Positions 1 through 8,758 of a stretch of DNA of 64,000 nucleotides are shown here, piece by piece. The stretch is from the NCBI RefSeq assembly GCF_000970685.1, contig NZ_LAJB01000009.1:1-64000 (forward strand), written 5' to 3'. Under the pieces are notes generated by a model that was given only the letters and a program-made list of their open reading frames with translations, was not told the DNA's origin and made no database searches. Each line of letters opens with the position of its first letter. Positions within the stretch are counted from its first letter, which is position 1. The stretch comes from Domibacillus indicus (GTDB lineage: Bacteria > Bacillota > Bacilli > Bacillales > Domibacillaceae). The translations under genes and the position numbers were made by a program.

Positions 1-74
1 TAGGCTTTTGCTCTTTTTATCTTATTCACTTTTGCTTATATTTTTTAAAAGCCGGATACCCTACTACTTCGCTC

Positions 75-392
75 TTAAAACATTTGGTAGCCTTTCGCCC
101 GCAAAAGACGCATGACAAATCCGCTTCCGACAGCTCCTAGAAAGCCGCATAACAAAATAGTAATATCCACTGGCTGCAGGCCTATGATCCGTTCACCCAG
201 AATCCGAAATGATTCTCCTGCGCTGAATACGTAATCAAACGAGCTGATGTTGTCCACAATAGCGATGGTAACAAGCGGATAAATAAATGCCATAATCCAC
301 GTCATCCGCAGCAGCATGTTTAAAATAAACCCGATGCCGAAAAACAGCACAAAAAACAGCAGCGCCGACACGAGTACAGTTGCGATGTGCAT
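75..392 (-). CDS. yuiB: YuiB-like small membrane protein
   Basis: A 105-residue, highly hydrophobic protein with about three predicted membrane segments (residues roughly 3-30, 33-50 and 75-95), so it should sit in the cytoplasmic membrane. Sequence character, length and location beside yumB/yumC match the Bacillus YuiB family, whose function is not known. The ATG is preceded by a clear AGGGGGAA ribosome binding site about 7 bases upstream. The gene points away from the Nudix gene's terminator, so it is probably its own transcription unit. No catalytic motif is visible. The family assignment is recalled from sequence and synteny and is fairly secure; any role is unknown. Confidence 0.75.
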   Translation of the reverse strand: MHIATVLVSALLFFVLFFGIGFILNMLLRMTWIMAFIYPLVTIAIVDNISSFDYVFSAGESFRILGERIIGLQPVDITILLCGFLGAVGSGFVMRLLRAKGYQMF

Positions 393-506
393 GAAGTGAT
401 TCCCCCTATTTGTATATTAATAAGTGTACTGAATGCGCTTTAAAAGGTCAATGAGCGAAAATGTGACAAAAGCGGGTTAAAAGGCTCCACAGCGTCCTGC
501 AGGCAG

Positions 507-547
507 AAAAAAGCACCGGATACGAGGGGGAGTCATATCCGGTGCTT
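507..547 (-). terminator. Intrinsic terminator of the Nudix hydrolase gene
   Basis: Perfect 12-bp inverted repeat (511-522 with 536-547) with a 13-base loop. Read on the minus strand it is followed by a run of six T residues. It lies about 90 bases after the Nudix stop codon. Confidence 0.85.
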
Positions 548-635
548 TGTAAAAGTATTTCCTTTTGGGAAGGAAATAAACTTTCCCGTCCTAGTATAGC
601 CAGTTATAGCAAATTTTATTATAATTTTGCAAACC

Positions 636-1115
636 TTAAATAAAAAAGCGGTAGGCCGTATAGCCAAACTGCTCTCCTGGATCCGGAATTTCACGGCACG
701 AAAGGCCTGCTTCTTTGAAAAGCTGAATCATACTGCGCAAAAGTACGGAGGTTTCCGGGCTTTCTTCCAATTCAGATGGCGGCATCCAGCAGGCATCCAG
801 CAGTTCACCTTCATTTGCTTTCGGTTCTTTTTCCTCCGTAAGTGACATATGAAAGATAATCATTGTATCACTTATATCATTTTGAATCACACCCGACCGG
901 ATTCCGGCTACACCGCAAACAGCTGCTTCAATGCCTGTTTCTTCTTTTACCTCCCGCACAGCCGCTTCATCCGCTGTCTCCCCCGCATCCACAAACCCGG
1001 CTGGCAAAGACCACTGTCCCTTTAATCCTCCGTAGGATTTTTTCACGACCAGCCAGCGCCCTTTTTTATCTGTTACGACACCTGCTGCAGCAAGCCATAC
1101 TTTTCCTCTTTTCAT
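636..1115 (-). CDS. Nudix hydrolase
   Basis: A 159-residue Nudix-fold pyrophosphohydrolase. The diagnostic box GX5EX7REVXEEXG is complete at about residues 40-62 (GFVDAGE... then REVKEETG), supplying the Mg-binding glutamates. The family cleaves nucleoside diphosphates linked to another group; the substrate cannot be read from the sequence. The length is normal for a single-domain cytoplasmic Nudix enzyme. The ATG follows AAAGGAAG with a 7-base gap. It has its own terminator (507-547) and lies downstream of, and codirectional with, yumB, separated from it by duplicated terminator-like hairpins. It is probably housekeeping sanitation or cofactor turnover; that is inference. Confidence 0.9.
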   Translation of the reverse strand: MKRGKVWLAAAGVVTDKKGRWLVVKKSYGGLKGQWSLPAGFVDAGETADEAAVREVKEETGIEAAVCGVAGIRSGVIQNDISDTMIIFHMSLTEEKEPKANEGELLDACWMPPSELEESPETSVLLRSMIQLFKEAGLSCREIPDPGEQFGYTAYRFFI

Positions 1116-1131
1116 AAAACGCTTCCTTTCT

Positions 1132-1164
1132 GGAAATAAAAAAGAGCCTCTTTAAAAGAGGCTC
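1132..1164 (-). terminator. Intrinsic terminator, downstream copy
   Basis: Inverted repeat with 10-bp arms (1144-1153 and 1155-1164), effectively a hairpin with a small loop. On the minus strand it is followed by TTTTTTATTT. It can end yumB transcripts that pass the upstream copy at 1317-1337. The two hairpins are identical over 21 bases. Confidence 0.75.
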
Positions 1165-1165
1165 C

Positions 1166-1291
1166 CAGGCTGTTGACAAACGCTTGCTTTCGGTGTCACT
1201 TGCCGGCTGTGAATGCTCATGACCCCCAAAAGGTCACTCCGCTTCCCAGCCGGCGGCGTTCCGGGAAAGCCAAACGTTTTCAATCAGCCTG
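1166..1291. repeat. MITE-like imperfect palindrome
   Basis: A 126-bp element bounded by CAGGCTG and its complement CAGCCTG. The outer 25-30 bases of each side are imperfect inverted copies (CAGGCTG..TGA.AAACG..TTG.CTTTC) and the pairing continues inward through GCCGGCTG/CAGCCGGC and TGACC/GGTCA, so nearly the whole element can fold on itself. It carries no coding capacity. It lies between two identical terminator hairpins. A shortened form follows the second hairpin at 1338-1369. It resembles a miniature inverted-repeat element, but no target-site duplication could be defined. Confidence 0.6.
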
Positions 1292-1316
1292 ATTTCTAAC
1301 TTTGTCTACACTCTCA

Positions 1317-1337
1317 GAGCCTCTTTAAAAGAGGCTC
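1317..1337 (-). terminator. Terminator-like hairpin, upstream copy, downstream of yumB
   Basis: The same 21-base hairpin as at 1144-1164, about 40 bases after the yumB stop codon. This copy lacks a good T run on the minus strand (TGAGAGTG follows), so it may be a weak terminator or a duplication product. Confidence 0.5.
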
Positions 1338-1369
1338 CAGGCTGCCGGATAAACGTTTTGATCAGCCTG
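1338..1369. repeat. Internally deleted copy of the 1166-1291 palindrome
   Basis: A 32-bp segment that starts CAGGCTG and ends AAACGTTTTGATCAGCCTG. It keeps only the two ends of the 126-bp element, and like it begins one base after the terminator hairpin. The unit 'hairpin plus element' is therefore tandemly duplicated, with one copy deleted internally or the other expanded. Confidence 0.55.
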
Positions 1370-1376
1370 ATGAATA

Positions 1377-2600
1377 TTATAAAATGTTGAATTTCCCTTT
1401 TTTCAAGACAAGTGAAGGGCCGCCAATCATGAAAAGAGCACGGTTGTCGATCATTTTTTTCATGAATGATGCTTTTGTGCCTGTTAATTTTTTATCAAAT
1501 ACAACACCGATTGCATCGTCATCACCAAGAGAGCAGACTGTCCCTTTAATGTTTGGAACAAATGTTTCAAGGTCTGACTGGCCTTTTACAAGTTTCACAA
1601 GATTGCGCGCTACTGTCTCACCCTGCTGCATCGCAATCTGCGCTGTTGGCGGGTATGGACGGTTAATTTCTTCATTAATGACCAGTGAGCAGTCACCAAG
1701 TACGAAAATGTCTTCATGTCCCGGAGCACGAAGATCCGGATCAACTTTTACGCGGGCACGCATATTTTCAATGCCTGATTTTTCAATTACACTGCTTCCG
1801 CGGACACCTGCTGCCCATACAACTGTTCCTGCTTTGATTTCTTCTGTTTCATCTTCGCCTTTTGCCACGATGATGCCGTCGGCAGTCGCACCTTTAATTG
1901 GCGTGCCGATTTTAAACTCAACACCTTTTTTCTCAAGCTGGGCAACAGCATATTTAACAAGCTCAGGATCGAAGCCTGGAAGAACCATTGGTGCTGCTTC
2001 TACGCAATAGATACGAACTTTCGAATAATCAACATCATATTCTTTGCAAAGCTCAGGGATACGGTTGGTCAGTTCACCCAGAAATTCGATTCCTGTAAAC
2101 CCGGCACCGCCGACTACAAAAGTTAAACGTTCATCATTTTTCTCTTCTTCATTTGCATATGTAGCAAATTGGAATTCAATATGATCACGAAGCTGGCGTG
2201 AAGTGTTTACGTTAGAAATAGTGAAAGCGTATTCCTTCAGTCCTTCGATACCAAATGTTTCGGATTCTCCGCCAAGCCCAACAACCAGGTAATCGTACTC
2301 CACTTCACCTGTATTTAAAATAACTTTCTTTTCTTCTGGTTTAATATCCTGTACTTCTGCACGGATAAATTCTACTTTGCTGCGGTTGATGACTGCATCC
2401 ACATCGTAACGGACACGATCGTGGTGCATTGTGCCTGCTGATGCTTCATGAAGCCAGGTTGTTTCATAATGGTAATCATTTTTGTTGATCAGCACAATGT
2501 TAGCTTCATCTACAGATAATGCTTTTTGAAGACGTGTTACGGTAACAAGACCGCCATAACCAGCGCCCAGTACTACGATTTTCGGCTTTCTCACTGTCAT
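1377..2600 (-). CDS. yumB: NADH dehydrogenase-like FAD oxidoreductase YumB
   Basis: A 407-residue flavoprotein of the type II NADH:quinone oxidoreductase (NDH-2) group, which passes electrons from NADH to quinone at the inner face of the membrane without pumping protons. An FAD Rossmann motif (LGAGYGG) is near residue 12, a second dinucleotide-binding motif for NAD (VGGAGFTG) near 163, and the C-terminal FAD-contact motif (VLGDCS) near 302. The length is typical. The ATG follows a GAGGTGG ribosome binding site. It is divergent from yumC, with a 277-base shared upstream region that may hold both promoters. B. subtilis YumB is the best match by order and sequence; the electron acceptor is inferred from the family. 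Confidence 0.9.
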   Translation of the reverse strand: MTVRKPKIVVLGAGYGGLVTVTRLQKALSVDEANIVLINKNDYHYETTWLHEASAGTMHHDRVRYDVDAVINRSKVEFIRAEVQDIKPEEKKVILNTGEVEYDYLVVGLGGESETFGIEGLKEYAFTISNVNTSRQLRDHIEFQFATYANEEEKNDERLTFVVGGAGFTGIEFLGELTNRIPELCKEYDVDYSKVRIYCVEAAPMVLPGFDPELVKYAVAQLEKKGVEFKIGTPIKGATADGIIVAKGEDETEEIKAGTVVWAAGVRGSSVIEKSGIENMRARVKVDPDLRAPGHEDIFVLGDCSLVINEEINRPYPPTAQIAMQQGETVARNLVKLVKGQSDLETFVPNIKGTVCSLGDDDAIGVVFDKKLTGTKASFMKKMIDNRALFMIGGPSLVLKKGKFNIL

Positions 2601-2877
2601 CTTTATCCACCTCTATTAATATATTCCCGCAAAGAATGTGAGATTCTTCACGTATGGTTGCAAAAAAACATCTTTACTTTGTCACAAAATGTTAACAATA
2701 TGCATAACTAGTTTTATCATAGACGTTTTACCGGCTTTTTTCAAGTTATTTCAACAAGAAATTTCAGATGAGACTTCATGAGAAAATTTCTGTAAAATAG
2801 GAAATCATAAAGGGGAGCCAGCATAAATGTATGTTTGCAGCCCATTTTGTATGCGTTTAAAAAAAGGGGGAATTGGA

Positions 2878-3831
2878 ATGACAGATATTACAATCATTGG
2901 AGCAGGGCCAACCGGGTTATTTGCTGCTTTTTATGCCGGGATGCGCGGCGCTTCCGTCAAAATTATTGAAAGCCTGCCGCAGCCGGGCGGCCAGCTGTCT
3001 GCCCTGTACCCGGAAAAATTTATTTATGACGTGGCTGCTTTTCCTGCTGTGCGTGCCCAGGAGCTTGTTGATCGGCTCGTCGAGCAAATGAACCGCTTTC
3101 CCGTTGAGCTTTGTCTTGAAGAAGCCGTTGAAAATCTTCAAAAACAGCCGGATGGAACGATTCTTCTTCAAACAGACAAAGGAACACACGAAACAAAAGC
3201 CGTCATCATTACCGCGGGCAACGGCGCCTTTCAGCCGCGACGGCTGGAAATGGAAGGTGTGGATTCCCTTCCGAATGTCCACTATTTTATTAATGATCTA
3301 TCCTCCTTTGCCGGACGGCGTGTTGCTGTGCTTGGCGGCGGCGATTCGGCCGTGGACTGGGCCATGATGCTTGAAAACACGGCAAAAGATGTAACAATTA
3401 TTCACCGGCGCGATAAGTTCCGCGCCCACGAACACAGCGTGGAGCTTTTGCATGAATCACGTGTTCATGTGATGACGCCTTTCGTGCCTGCTTCATTTGA
3501 CGGACAAACGCTTCATCTGGAGGAAGTAAAAGGCGACCGGAAAGAAACGCTTGAAATTGATGACCTTATCGTAAATTACGGGTTTATTTCTTCTCTCGGT
3601 CCAATGAAAAATTGGGGACTTACCATTGAAAAAAATTCGATTGTCGTCAATTCAAGGATGGAAACCAACATTGAAGGCGTATATGCAGCAGGCGATGTAG
3701 CTGCTTATGAGGGCAAAGTGAAGCTGATTGCGACAGGATTTGGCGAAGCGCCCACCGCTGTGAATAACGCCAAGTCTTACATTGACCCTGATGCAAAAGT
3801 GCAGCCGCTCCACAGCACATCCTTGTTTTAA
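2878..3831 (+). CDS. yumC: Ferredoxin/flavodoxin--NADP+ reductase YumC
   Basis: A thioredoxin-reductase-like FAD protein of 317 residues, the Bacillus type of ferredoxin:NADP+ oxidoreductase, which moves electrons between NADPH and ferredoxin or flavodoxin. The FAD motif [14 protein letters not shown] is near residue 7-20, the NADPH-binding motif [10 protein letters not shown] near 155, and AAGDVAAY near 270. The CxxC of true thioredoxin reductases is absent, as expected. I chose the ATG at 2878 because AAAAAGGGGG lies just before it; a longer frame from 2827 has no such site and adds residues foreign to the family. The C-terminal HSTSLF is a family hallmark. It is divergent from yumB. Confidence 0.9.
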   Translation: MTDITIIGAGPTGLFAAFYAGMRGASVKIIESLPQPGGQLSALYPEKFIYDVAAFPAVRAQELVDRLVEQMNRFPVELCLEEAVENLQKQPDGTILLQTDKGTHETKAVIITAGNGAFQPRRLEMEGVDSLPNVHYFINDLSSFAGRRVAVLGGGDSAVDWAMMLENTAKDVTIIHRRDKFRAHEHSVELLHESRVHVMTPFVPASFDGQTLHLEEVKGDRKETLEIDDLIVNYGFISSLGPMKNWGLTIEKNSIVVNSRMETNIEGVYAAGDVAAYEGKVKLIATGFGEAPTAVNNAKSYIDPDAKVQPLHSTSLF

Positions 3832-3875
3832 TTTCTTTGCTGCGGGTAAAGAATAAGGAAAAAGGGTGGTCAACT

Positions 3876-4517
3876 ATGCATGTACTTGTTATAGGCGCAG
3901 CCGGTACAACAGGACGGCTCGTTGTCCGGAGCCTTGCGGAAAACATTCAGCATCTTGTAAAAGCCATGGTGCGCAGAACGGATCAGATGGCGGAAATGGA
4001 AAAGCTCGGAGCAAGGCCGGTCCTGGCAGATTTAGAACAGGATTTCAGCTATGCAATGAATGATGTAAATGCCGTTATTTTTGCGGCCGGCTCCGGTTCT
4101 TCAACCGGCCCGGAGAAAACAACAGCAGTGGATCGTGACGGAGCGGTCAAAGCGATCGATCTCGCCGTCTCTCATGGCATTGAACGATTTGTCATGCTCA
4201 GTTCAATGGGAGCCGATCAGCCGGATGCAGGCCCGGAATCTCTAAGGCACTATCTGCAGGCAAAACATGACGCGGACCTTCATTTAATGAAGAGCGGCTT
4301 AAGCTACACGATTATCCGGCCCGGAGCTCTTACCAACGAGCCTGGCTCTGGCAAAATTGAAGCTGCCGCCCGGGTGGAAAACCGGACCAATTCTATTTCA
4401 AGAGCCGATGTTGCCGAAGTTCTTGTCCAAAGCCTGCTTGCTGAAAAAACAGAAAGCCGGATTTTTGAGATTACAGGCGGCCATGTGCCGATCAGTGAAG
4501 CATTAAGCGGAATATAA
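3876..4517 (+). CDS. yhfK: NAD(P)-binding SDR-like protein, YhfK type
   Basis: A 213-residue atypical short-chain-dehydrogenase fold (NAD(P)H-binding, NmrA/YhfK group). The nucleotide motif VIGAAGTTGRLV is at residues 4-15, FAAGSGSSTGPEKT near 72-85 and an IIRPGALTNEPGSG segment near 148. No classical YxxxK catalytic pair is evident in the usual spacing, so it may be a sensor or a non-canonical reductase. The start at 3876 has an AAAGGGTGG site; the upstream in-frame ATG at 3837 overlaps the yumC end without one. It probably forms a two-gene unit with yumC (44-base gap). Its substrate is unknown. Confidence 0.8.
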   Translation: MHVLVIGAAGTTGRLVVRSLAENIQHLVKAMVRRTDQMAEMEKLGARPVLADLEQDFSYAMNDVNAVIFAAGSGSSTGPEKTTAVDRDGAVKAIDLAVSHGIERFVMLSSMGADQPDAGPESLRHYLQAKHDADLHLMKSGLSYTIIRPGALTNEPGSGKIEAAARVENRTNSISRADVAEVLVQSLLAEKTESRIFEITGGHVPISEALSGI

Positions 4518-4554
4518 ATAAAAAAACCAGTCTGCCTTACCTTTCTTTTATCAT

Positions 4555-4592
4555 GAAAAAAGCCTGCTGCGGTTACGCAGCAGGCTTTTTCA
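4555..4592. terminator. Bidirectional terminator containing the nuclease stop codon
   Basis: Perfect 10-bp stem (4562-4571/4576-4585) with loop GTTA, flanked by A-rich sequence on the left and T5 on the right, so it works in both directions. It serves the yhfK-like gene (plus) and the large nuclease gene (minus). The nuclease stop codon (4573-4575) is inside the loop. Confidence 0.85.
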
Positions 4593-7500
4593 CTTTTTTG
4601 CCCTTCGAGTCCGTCCATTTTTTCACGTTTTCAGCACCCTTAAGTTCAACTGGCTGTTTTGTGTCAATCCGGACTTCTTTTACTTCTTCTCCGCGCAGGT
4701 CAATTACCTGTCCTTTTTGAGGCGTGGAGATAACAACAGTATTATACTTCAGCCCTTCTCCCTGAAGAACAGCGGAATGCTTTACAACAATGCCTTTACT
4801 AAAGCGCGCTCCTTTATCAAATTCTAAATGAATTCCCGGCTTTGCCACAATAAATTGTTTCTTTTTCAAGGCAGGCACATAAACAATAGCTTCTTCGGTG
4901 CTGTCCTCTTTAAAAGCTGTTCGAATGACAACCGGGTCATGGTCACTGGCGCGTCCATGCTCTTCCATAAACTGCGAATTTGTATGGACAATATCTACTT
5001 CCGTTGAAGGCGCCATGTTATTTGTAACCAGGATATGATCAAGCACCTGTGCGTTCCCCTGGTAGGAATACGTATACCGTTCTTCTGCCGGCACTTTTTC
5101 AATCATATTAATCAGGTCGTCTCCCTTTAAAATAGACAGTGACTCGGTAAATTCAAAATCATTAAAATCACCGACAAGAACGATATTGGCATCTGGATCA
5201 GCGGTTTTTACGCTTTCCACAAAATTGTTCACTACAGCGGCAATTTGCCTGCGCTGCACTTCACTTCCCAAATACGGCGGCTGGTTTTTTCCAAATAACG
5301 GCTCGTCCCCGCCTTTTGAGTTAAAATGATTTGCCACAACAATGACGCTTTCACCATTAAATGTGAACTGCGCGGCAACTGGCTTCCGGCTGTTTGCAAA
5401 AGCAGCGTTTTCCGGGTCAATCCGGCCAGGGTTCACAGTCAGCCGGCCATCTGCGTATGCGACCGCTTCTGTTGGAGTACCTGCCGTTCCTGCAGCCAAT
5501 GAAACGCGCTCAGGATTATATAAGAAGCCTACGCGGATGTTTCCGCCTGGCTGTCCTCCGTCCATTTTATTTTCTGGAGCCACATCGGTGTAAACATAAG
5601 ATGGGCCGCCAAGATCTTCAATTGCTTTAATAAGGACTGCAGCGCTTTCTGCCGCATCGGTTGTTCCGGAATCAGCCGGTCCATCGTTATCCTGCACTTC
5701 CGTTACCCCGATAATATCCGGCGACTTCATTCCGTTCACAATGCCGGCAGCCAGCCGGTTTGTTTTATCTGGACCGGAGGCGGCCGAGAAGTTTTCCAGA
5801 TTATAAGAAGCGATTGTCAATCCGTCTTCCGTTGCAGCAAGCGTTGTTTCTTCACCTGTTAAGCCGCCATCAATAAGCTCCGGCGCATTATCAACAAGCA
5901 CTTTAAAATTGCTGTAGCCGTAGCTGACTACGCCTGTTACATTGCCGGCAAACGAATCTCCCGTTTTGGCTGCAAACTCTTCATCATCCAAGTCAAGATG
6001 GATGCGCTCGGGGTTGTAATCTGTTTCTGTAATGCGCAGGGCGCCGGCTGCTGTATTGGTTTCAACGCTTTCCGGCACAACCACCACTTCCCCATAATTT
6101 TGCGGGGCGACTACTTTTGGATTATTTACCTGGATACGCATGCCTTCCACGCTTTCCCAAAAGTCAATTCCGTCTTCTGCCGGGTCAAATGCACCGAACT
6201 GGTCGTTGTCGATTACTTCTGTCGGAAGCATTCTGTTTTCATTGATTACAACAGGTTCCGGCAGGGGATAGCCCGAGCTTTTTTTCGCTACGGCAGAAGC
6301 ATTAATTTCTGTCACAGGAAGGTCAGTCTGCAGCTTTTCGGCATATCCGTCAAGCACCCATTCTTTTACTGTGCCGTTTACGCTGACAAGATCGCCCTGC
6401 GTCAGGCTGTGTGCTTTTTTATAAACAAGAATCCCTTCCGAAGTGTTTTCGTCTTTATCTGCTTCAATGCTTTGCATATAAAAGTTATTCCCATCCACGA
6501 TGTGCGTTACAACACCTTCTACATTTTGGACAGCTGCATTGTTATACGGCGAGGTGTGTCCCGCTCCTTGAATATCATGAATACGGACAGTATCTTTTTG
6601 AATGACATACGTAAATTGAGACACAGCACTGTCCGACAGGCCGTTTTTAAAGGCTTTCGCTTTAATTGTTTTATTTGACTCAATCACAATCGGTTCTGAA
6701 AAAAGCGGACTTTCCTTTGTCGGTTCAGAGCCATCCAATGTATAGTGTATGGCCGCGCCTTCTGTCGGCGATGAAAGCACTACCTTTGTTCCCGCCTGTA
6801 CGGCACCGGCAGCCGGATTTGCTGTGACAGCCCCGACGGCTGATGAATCGGCTGCGATATCCCCTGCACTGCGCGGAATTAATTGATAGACGTTATTGTA
6901 GGAACCCAAAACACCTGTGATAGAATCATAGCTTGTATCCACAGCAAGCAGTGCAGCATCCTGCGGACGGATTTGAAATTCGTTTCCTTCCTTATCTGCT
7001 GCCGTGTAATTGCCTCCCGAAAAGCCGGAGACGGAAACATTGTTTATTTTAACAAGAGTTCCTTCATATGACTCGCTTAAGCCAGACGCTTTTATTTCCT
7101 GCGGCGCCGGCACGCTGTCTTTGCCTGTTACGGTTACGCCGCCCGGCTGAACAGCAATTTCCAGAAGGGAATTGTAATCGTCGATTTTTCCTTTTACATC
7201 CACCACATCGCCAGGCACAGCATTTATGCCCGACCCGTATAAAACTATGCCGGCTGTTTCATCCTGGATATAAACTGTGTTTCCAAAAACAGCCGTCACC
7301 GTACCGGACGTTGATACATCGGTGCCTTCCGCTTTTTGACGGACAGCTGAAATGGATTCTTTCGCAGGCTCCGCTGGTTCTTCCGGCTCTTCTGTGCTGT
7401 CATCTGCTAGAGTAATAGATGTCGGGCTTCTAAGGCCTGGCACAGTGAAGTACGGTTCTAAAGAGCCCGTTACTTGAATTTTTTTGCCCAGGTTTTCCGG

Positions 7501-7809
7501 GTGATTTGCCAGGCTGAATTCAGCGCGGAAAGAAGCTGTCAGCTGCACCGGCAAAATTTTGGCCGGATCGGTTTCCCCCGCTTCGTCTGCAATCGCGATA
7601 TTATAGTCTCCAAACCGATTAGGGTCCGCTGTATAGCTATTTTTAGCTAGTGTATAGCCGACAATATATCCTTCTACAGCCGCGGTCCCTGAATTATTAG
7701 CGATCGCATCCGCTACTGTGATAGAAGCTGCGCTTGCCGGCGCTTGAAATGGAAGCAGTGTGCCAATGACAAGTACAAGAGCAAATAAACTCTGTCCTAA
7801 CTTTCTCAT
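4573..7809 (-). CDS. Secreted multidomain endonuclease/exonuclease/phosphatase-family nuclease
   Basis: A 1078-residue exported protein. Order: signal peptide (about 1-28, ending ASA), an N-terminal DUF6359-like region (30-135), OB-fold-like nucleic-acid-binding region(s) (145-320), a chitobiase/beta-hexosaminidase C-terminal-type repeat (YTLDGSEPT, about 330-400), a further OB-like region (415-510), then an endonuclease/exonuclease/phosphatase domain (about 665-975) with EVQ, NHFNSKG, GDFNDFE, LDHILV and SDHDPV motifs. It resembles the middle of B. subtilis YhcR but lacks the 5'-nucleotidase half and the LPXTG anchor, so it is probably released. It likely degrades extracellular nucleic acid for phosphate or nucleosides. 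A strong GGAGAGGAG site precedes the ATG. Confidence 0.85.
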   Translation of the reverse strand: MRKLGQSLFALVLVIGTLLPFQAPASAASITVADAIANNSGTAAVEGYIVGYTLAKNSYTADPNRFGDYNIAIADEAGETDPAKILPVQLTASFRAEFSLANHPENLGKKIQVTGSLEPYFTVPGLRSPTSITLADDSTEEPEEPAEPAKESISAVRQKAEGTDVSTSGTVTAVFGNTVYIQDETAGIVLYGSGINAVPGDVVDVKGKIDDYNSLLEIAVQPGGVTVTGKDSVPAPQEIKASGLSESYEGTLVKINNVSVSGFSGGNYTAADKEGNEFQIRPQDAALLAVDTSYDSITGVLGSYNNVYQLIPRSAGDIAADSSAVGAVTANPAAGAVQAGTKVVLSSPTEGAAIHYTLDGSEPTKESPLFSEPIVIESNKTIKAKAFKNGLSDSAVSQFTYVIQKDTVRIHDIQGAGHTSPYNNAAVQNVEGVVTHIVDGNNFYMQSIEADKDENTSEGILVYKKAHSLTQGDLVSVNGTVKEWVLDGYAEKLQTDLPVTEINASAVAKKSSGYPLPEPVVINENRMLPTEVIDNDQFGAFDPAEDGIDFWESVEGMRIQVNNPKVVAPQNYGEVVVVPESVETNTAAGALRITETDYNPERIHLDLDDEEFAAKTGDSFAGNVTGVVSYGYSNFKVLVDNAPELIDGGLTGEETTLAATEDGLTIASYNLENFSAASGPDKTNRLAAGIVNGMKSPDIIGVTEVQDNDGPADSGTTDAAESAAVLIKAIEDLGGPSYVYTDVAPENKMDGGQPGGNIRVGFLYNPERVSLAAGTAGTPTEAVAYADGRLTVNPGRIDPENAAFANSRKPVAAQFTFNGESVIVVANHFNSKGGDEPLFGKNQPPYLGSEVQRRQIAAVVNNFVESVKTADPDANIVLVGDFNDFEFTESLSILKGDDLINMIEKVPAEERYTYSYQGNAQVLDHILVTNNMAPSTEVDIVHTNSQFMEEHGRASDHDPVVIRTAFKEDSTEEAIVYVPALKKKQFIVAKPGIHLEFDKGARFSKGIVVKHSAVLQGEGLKYNTVVISTPQKGQVIDLRGEEVKEVRIDTKQPVELKGAENVKKWTDSKGKKVKKPAA

Positions 7810-8070
7810 TCAAAAACTCCTCTCCGAAATATACTGGCTGTTTTAAAACTATTTTTATTGTAATCTATTTTTTATTGTAAGCTAAAAACTTTACATATAA
7901 TTTAAAAAAGTTTAATAAATATAAAAAACGGGTAATTTTTCCTTTGTAATATTATAGGTATAAATTCATTTCAGTCCCTTCTCCGCTTTGGGAATGGGAG
8001 ATTTTTTATGGTGTATAGTAAAGGGAAAGAACCATGAAGGGAGAGAATCAGCCTGTATCAAGATTGGTTT

Positions 8071-8163
8071 ATGCTGCAGTTTGTATTGATTTTTTTCGTC
8101 ACTTTCTTCATTGTCGTTCCACTGGCTGCCTTCTGGATTACTCGAAAAAGAAAATCAGGCTAA
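8071..8163 (+). CDS. Candidate 30-residue membrane miniprotein
   Basis: Short frame encoding MLQFVLIFFVTFFIVVPLAA then FWITRKRKSG: one transmembrane helix with a positively charged C-terminus, the usual form of a real single-pass miniprotein. It ends 7 bases before a strong terminator (8171-8202). The ATG at 8071 has no close ribosome binding site; a good one (GAAGGGAGAG, 8036-8045) sits 7 bases before an in-frame CTG at 8053, which would give 36 residues (M)YQDWFMLQF... An overlapping longer frame starting at 8034 reads through the terminator and looks spurious. The family is not recognised. Confidence 0.4.
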   Translation: MLQFVLIFFVTFFIVVPLAAFWITRKRKSG

Positions 8164-8164
8164 C

Positions 8165-8209
8165 AAAAAAGCTTCTGCTTGTATTTATCTACAAGCAGAA
8201 GCTTTTTTT
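8165..8209. terminator. Bidirectional terminator
   Basis: Perfect 13-bp stem (8171-8183/8190-8202), 6-base loop, A6 on the left and T7 on the right. It serves the convergent miniprotein (plus) and yutM (minus). Confidence 0.85.
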
Positions 8210-8226
8210 GAACTTAATGAAAAGCA

Positions 8227-8595
8227 TCAGCAGTTTTCCGGCGTTCCTTCATTCGTTTTTGTTCTGAAGGAAGATCCACAGCCGCATGAAGCAATCGCAT
8301 TTGGATTGTCAATCGTAAAGCCGCCTCCCATAAGAGACTGCTTGTAATCCACAACGGTTCCCTTTAAGATAGGCGCATCATTTTTGGCGACCACGATCGG
8401 AATGCCATACTGGTTTAGCTGGATATCGCCTTCTTCAGCATCCGGGGTAAAGCCCATGCCGTATGACAGCCCGCTGCAGCCTCCGCCATGGACGGCTACA
8501 CGAAGAAACGACTCTTCTTCTTCGTTTTGCTTCATCATATCTTTTATTTGAAAAGCCGCAGCTTCCGTAATTGTCACAACTTGTTGTTCAGACAA
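8227..8595 (-). CDS. yutM: Iron-sulfur carrier of the IscA/HesB family (YutM)
   Basis: A 122-residue A-type carrier that accepts an iron-sulfur cluster and hands it to target apoproteins. The three conserved cysteines are present: GGGCSGL (about residue 40) and CGCGSSF near the C-terminus. The family is usually about 105-120 residues. The ATG follows AAAGGAGAG. It stands alone, with a terminator 18 bases after the stop, and is divergent from the DUF2225 gene. It fits with the suf operon at 30-35 kb and the Nfu-type scaffold at 12.7 kb. The name YutM (ErpA-like) comes from sequence and synteny. Confidence 0.92.
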   Translation of the reverse strand: MSEQQVVTITEAAAFQIKDMMKQNEEEESFLRVAVHGGGCSGLSYGMGFTPDAEEGDIQLNQYGIPIVVAKNDAPILKGTVVDYKQSLMGGGFTIDNPNAIASCGCGSSFRTKTNEGTPENC

Positions 8596-8758
8596 ATGAA
8601 ATCTCTCCTTTCATTTTCTTTTAGTATACGTGGAACTAAAAAAATCCTCAACTGAACCGCTCACTTCATTTTCAGCAAAAATAATTCTTTTTAACCTGAT
8701 TTTCTGTATAATAAAATAAGCAAAAAGACCTTTAAATGAAATCAAGGAGGTTTAAACA

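Noticed and set aside
1384-2010. 208-codon plus-strand frame opposite yumB
   Set aside because: It is antisense to a clear YumB gene, has no ribosome binding site and no recognisable protein character.
5998-6678. 226-codon plus-strand frame inside the nuclease gene
   Set aside because: It is antisense to a well-supported secreted nuclease; Cys/His/Phe-rich composition typical of a shadow frame.
8034-8267. 77-codon frame starting at 8034 with a fair ribosome binding site
   Set aside because: It reads through a strong bidirectional terminator and into the antisense of yutM; the miniprotein in the neighbouring frame ends just before the terminator and looks more protein-like.
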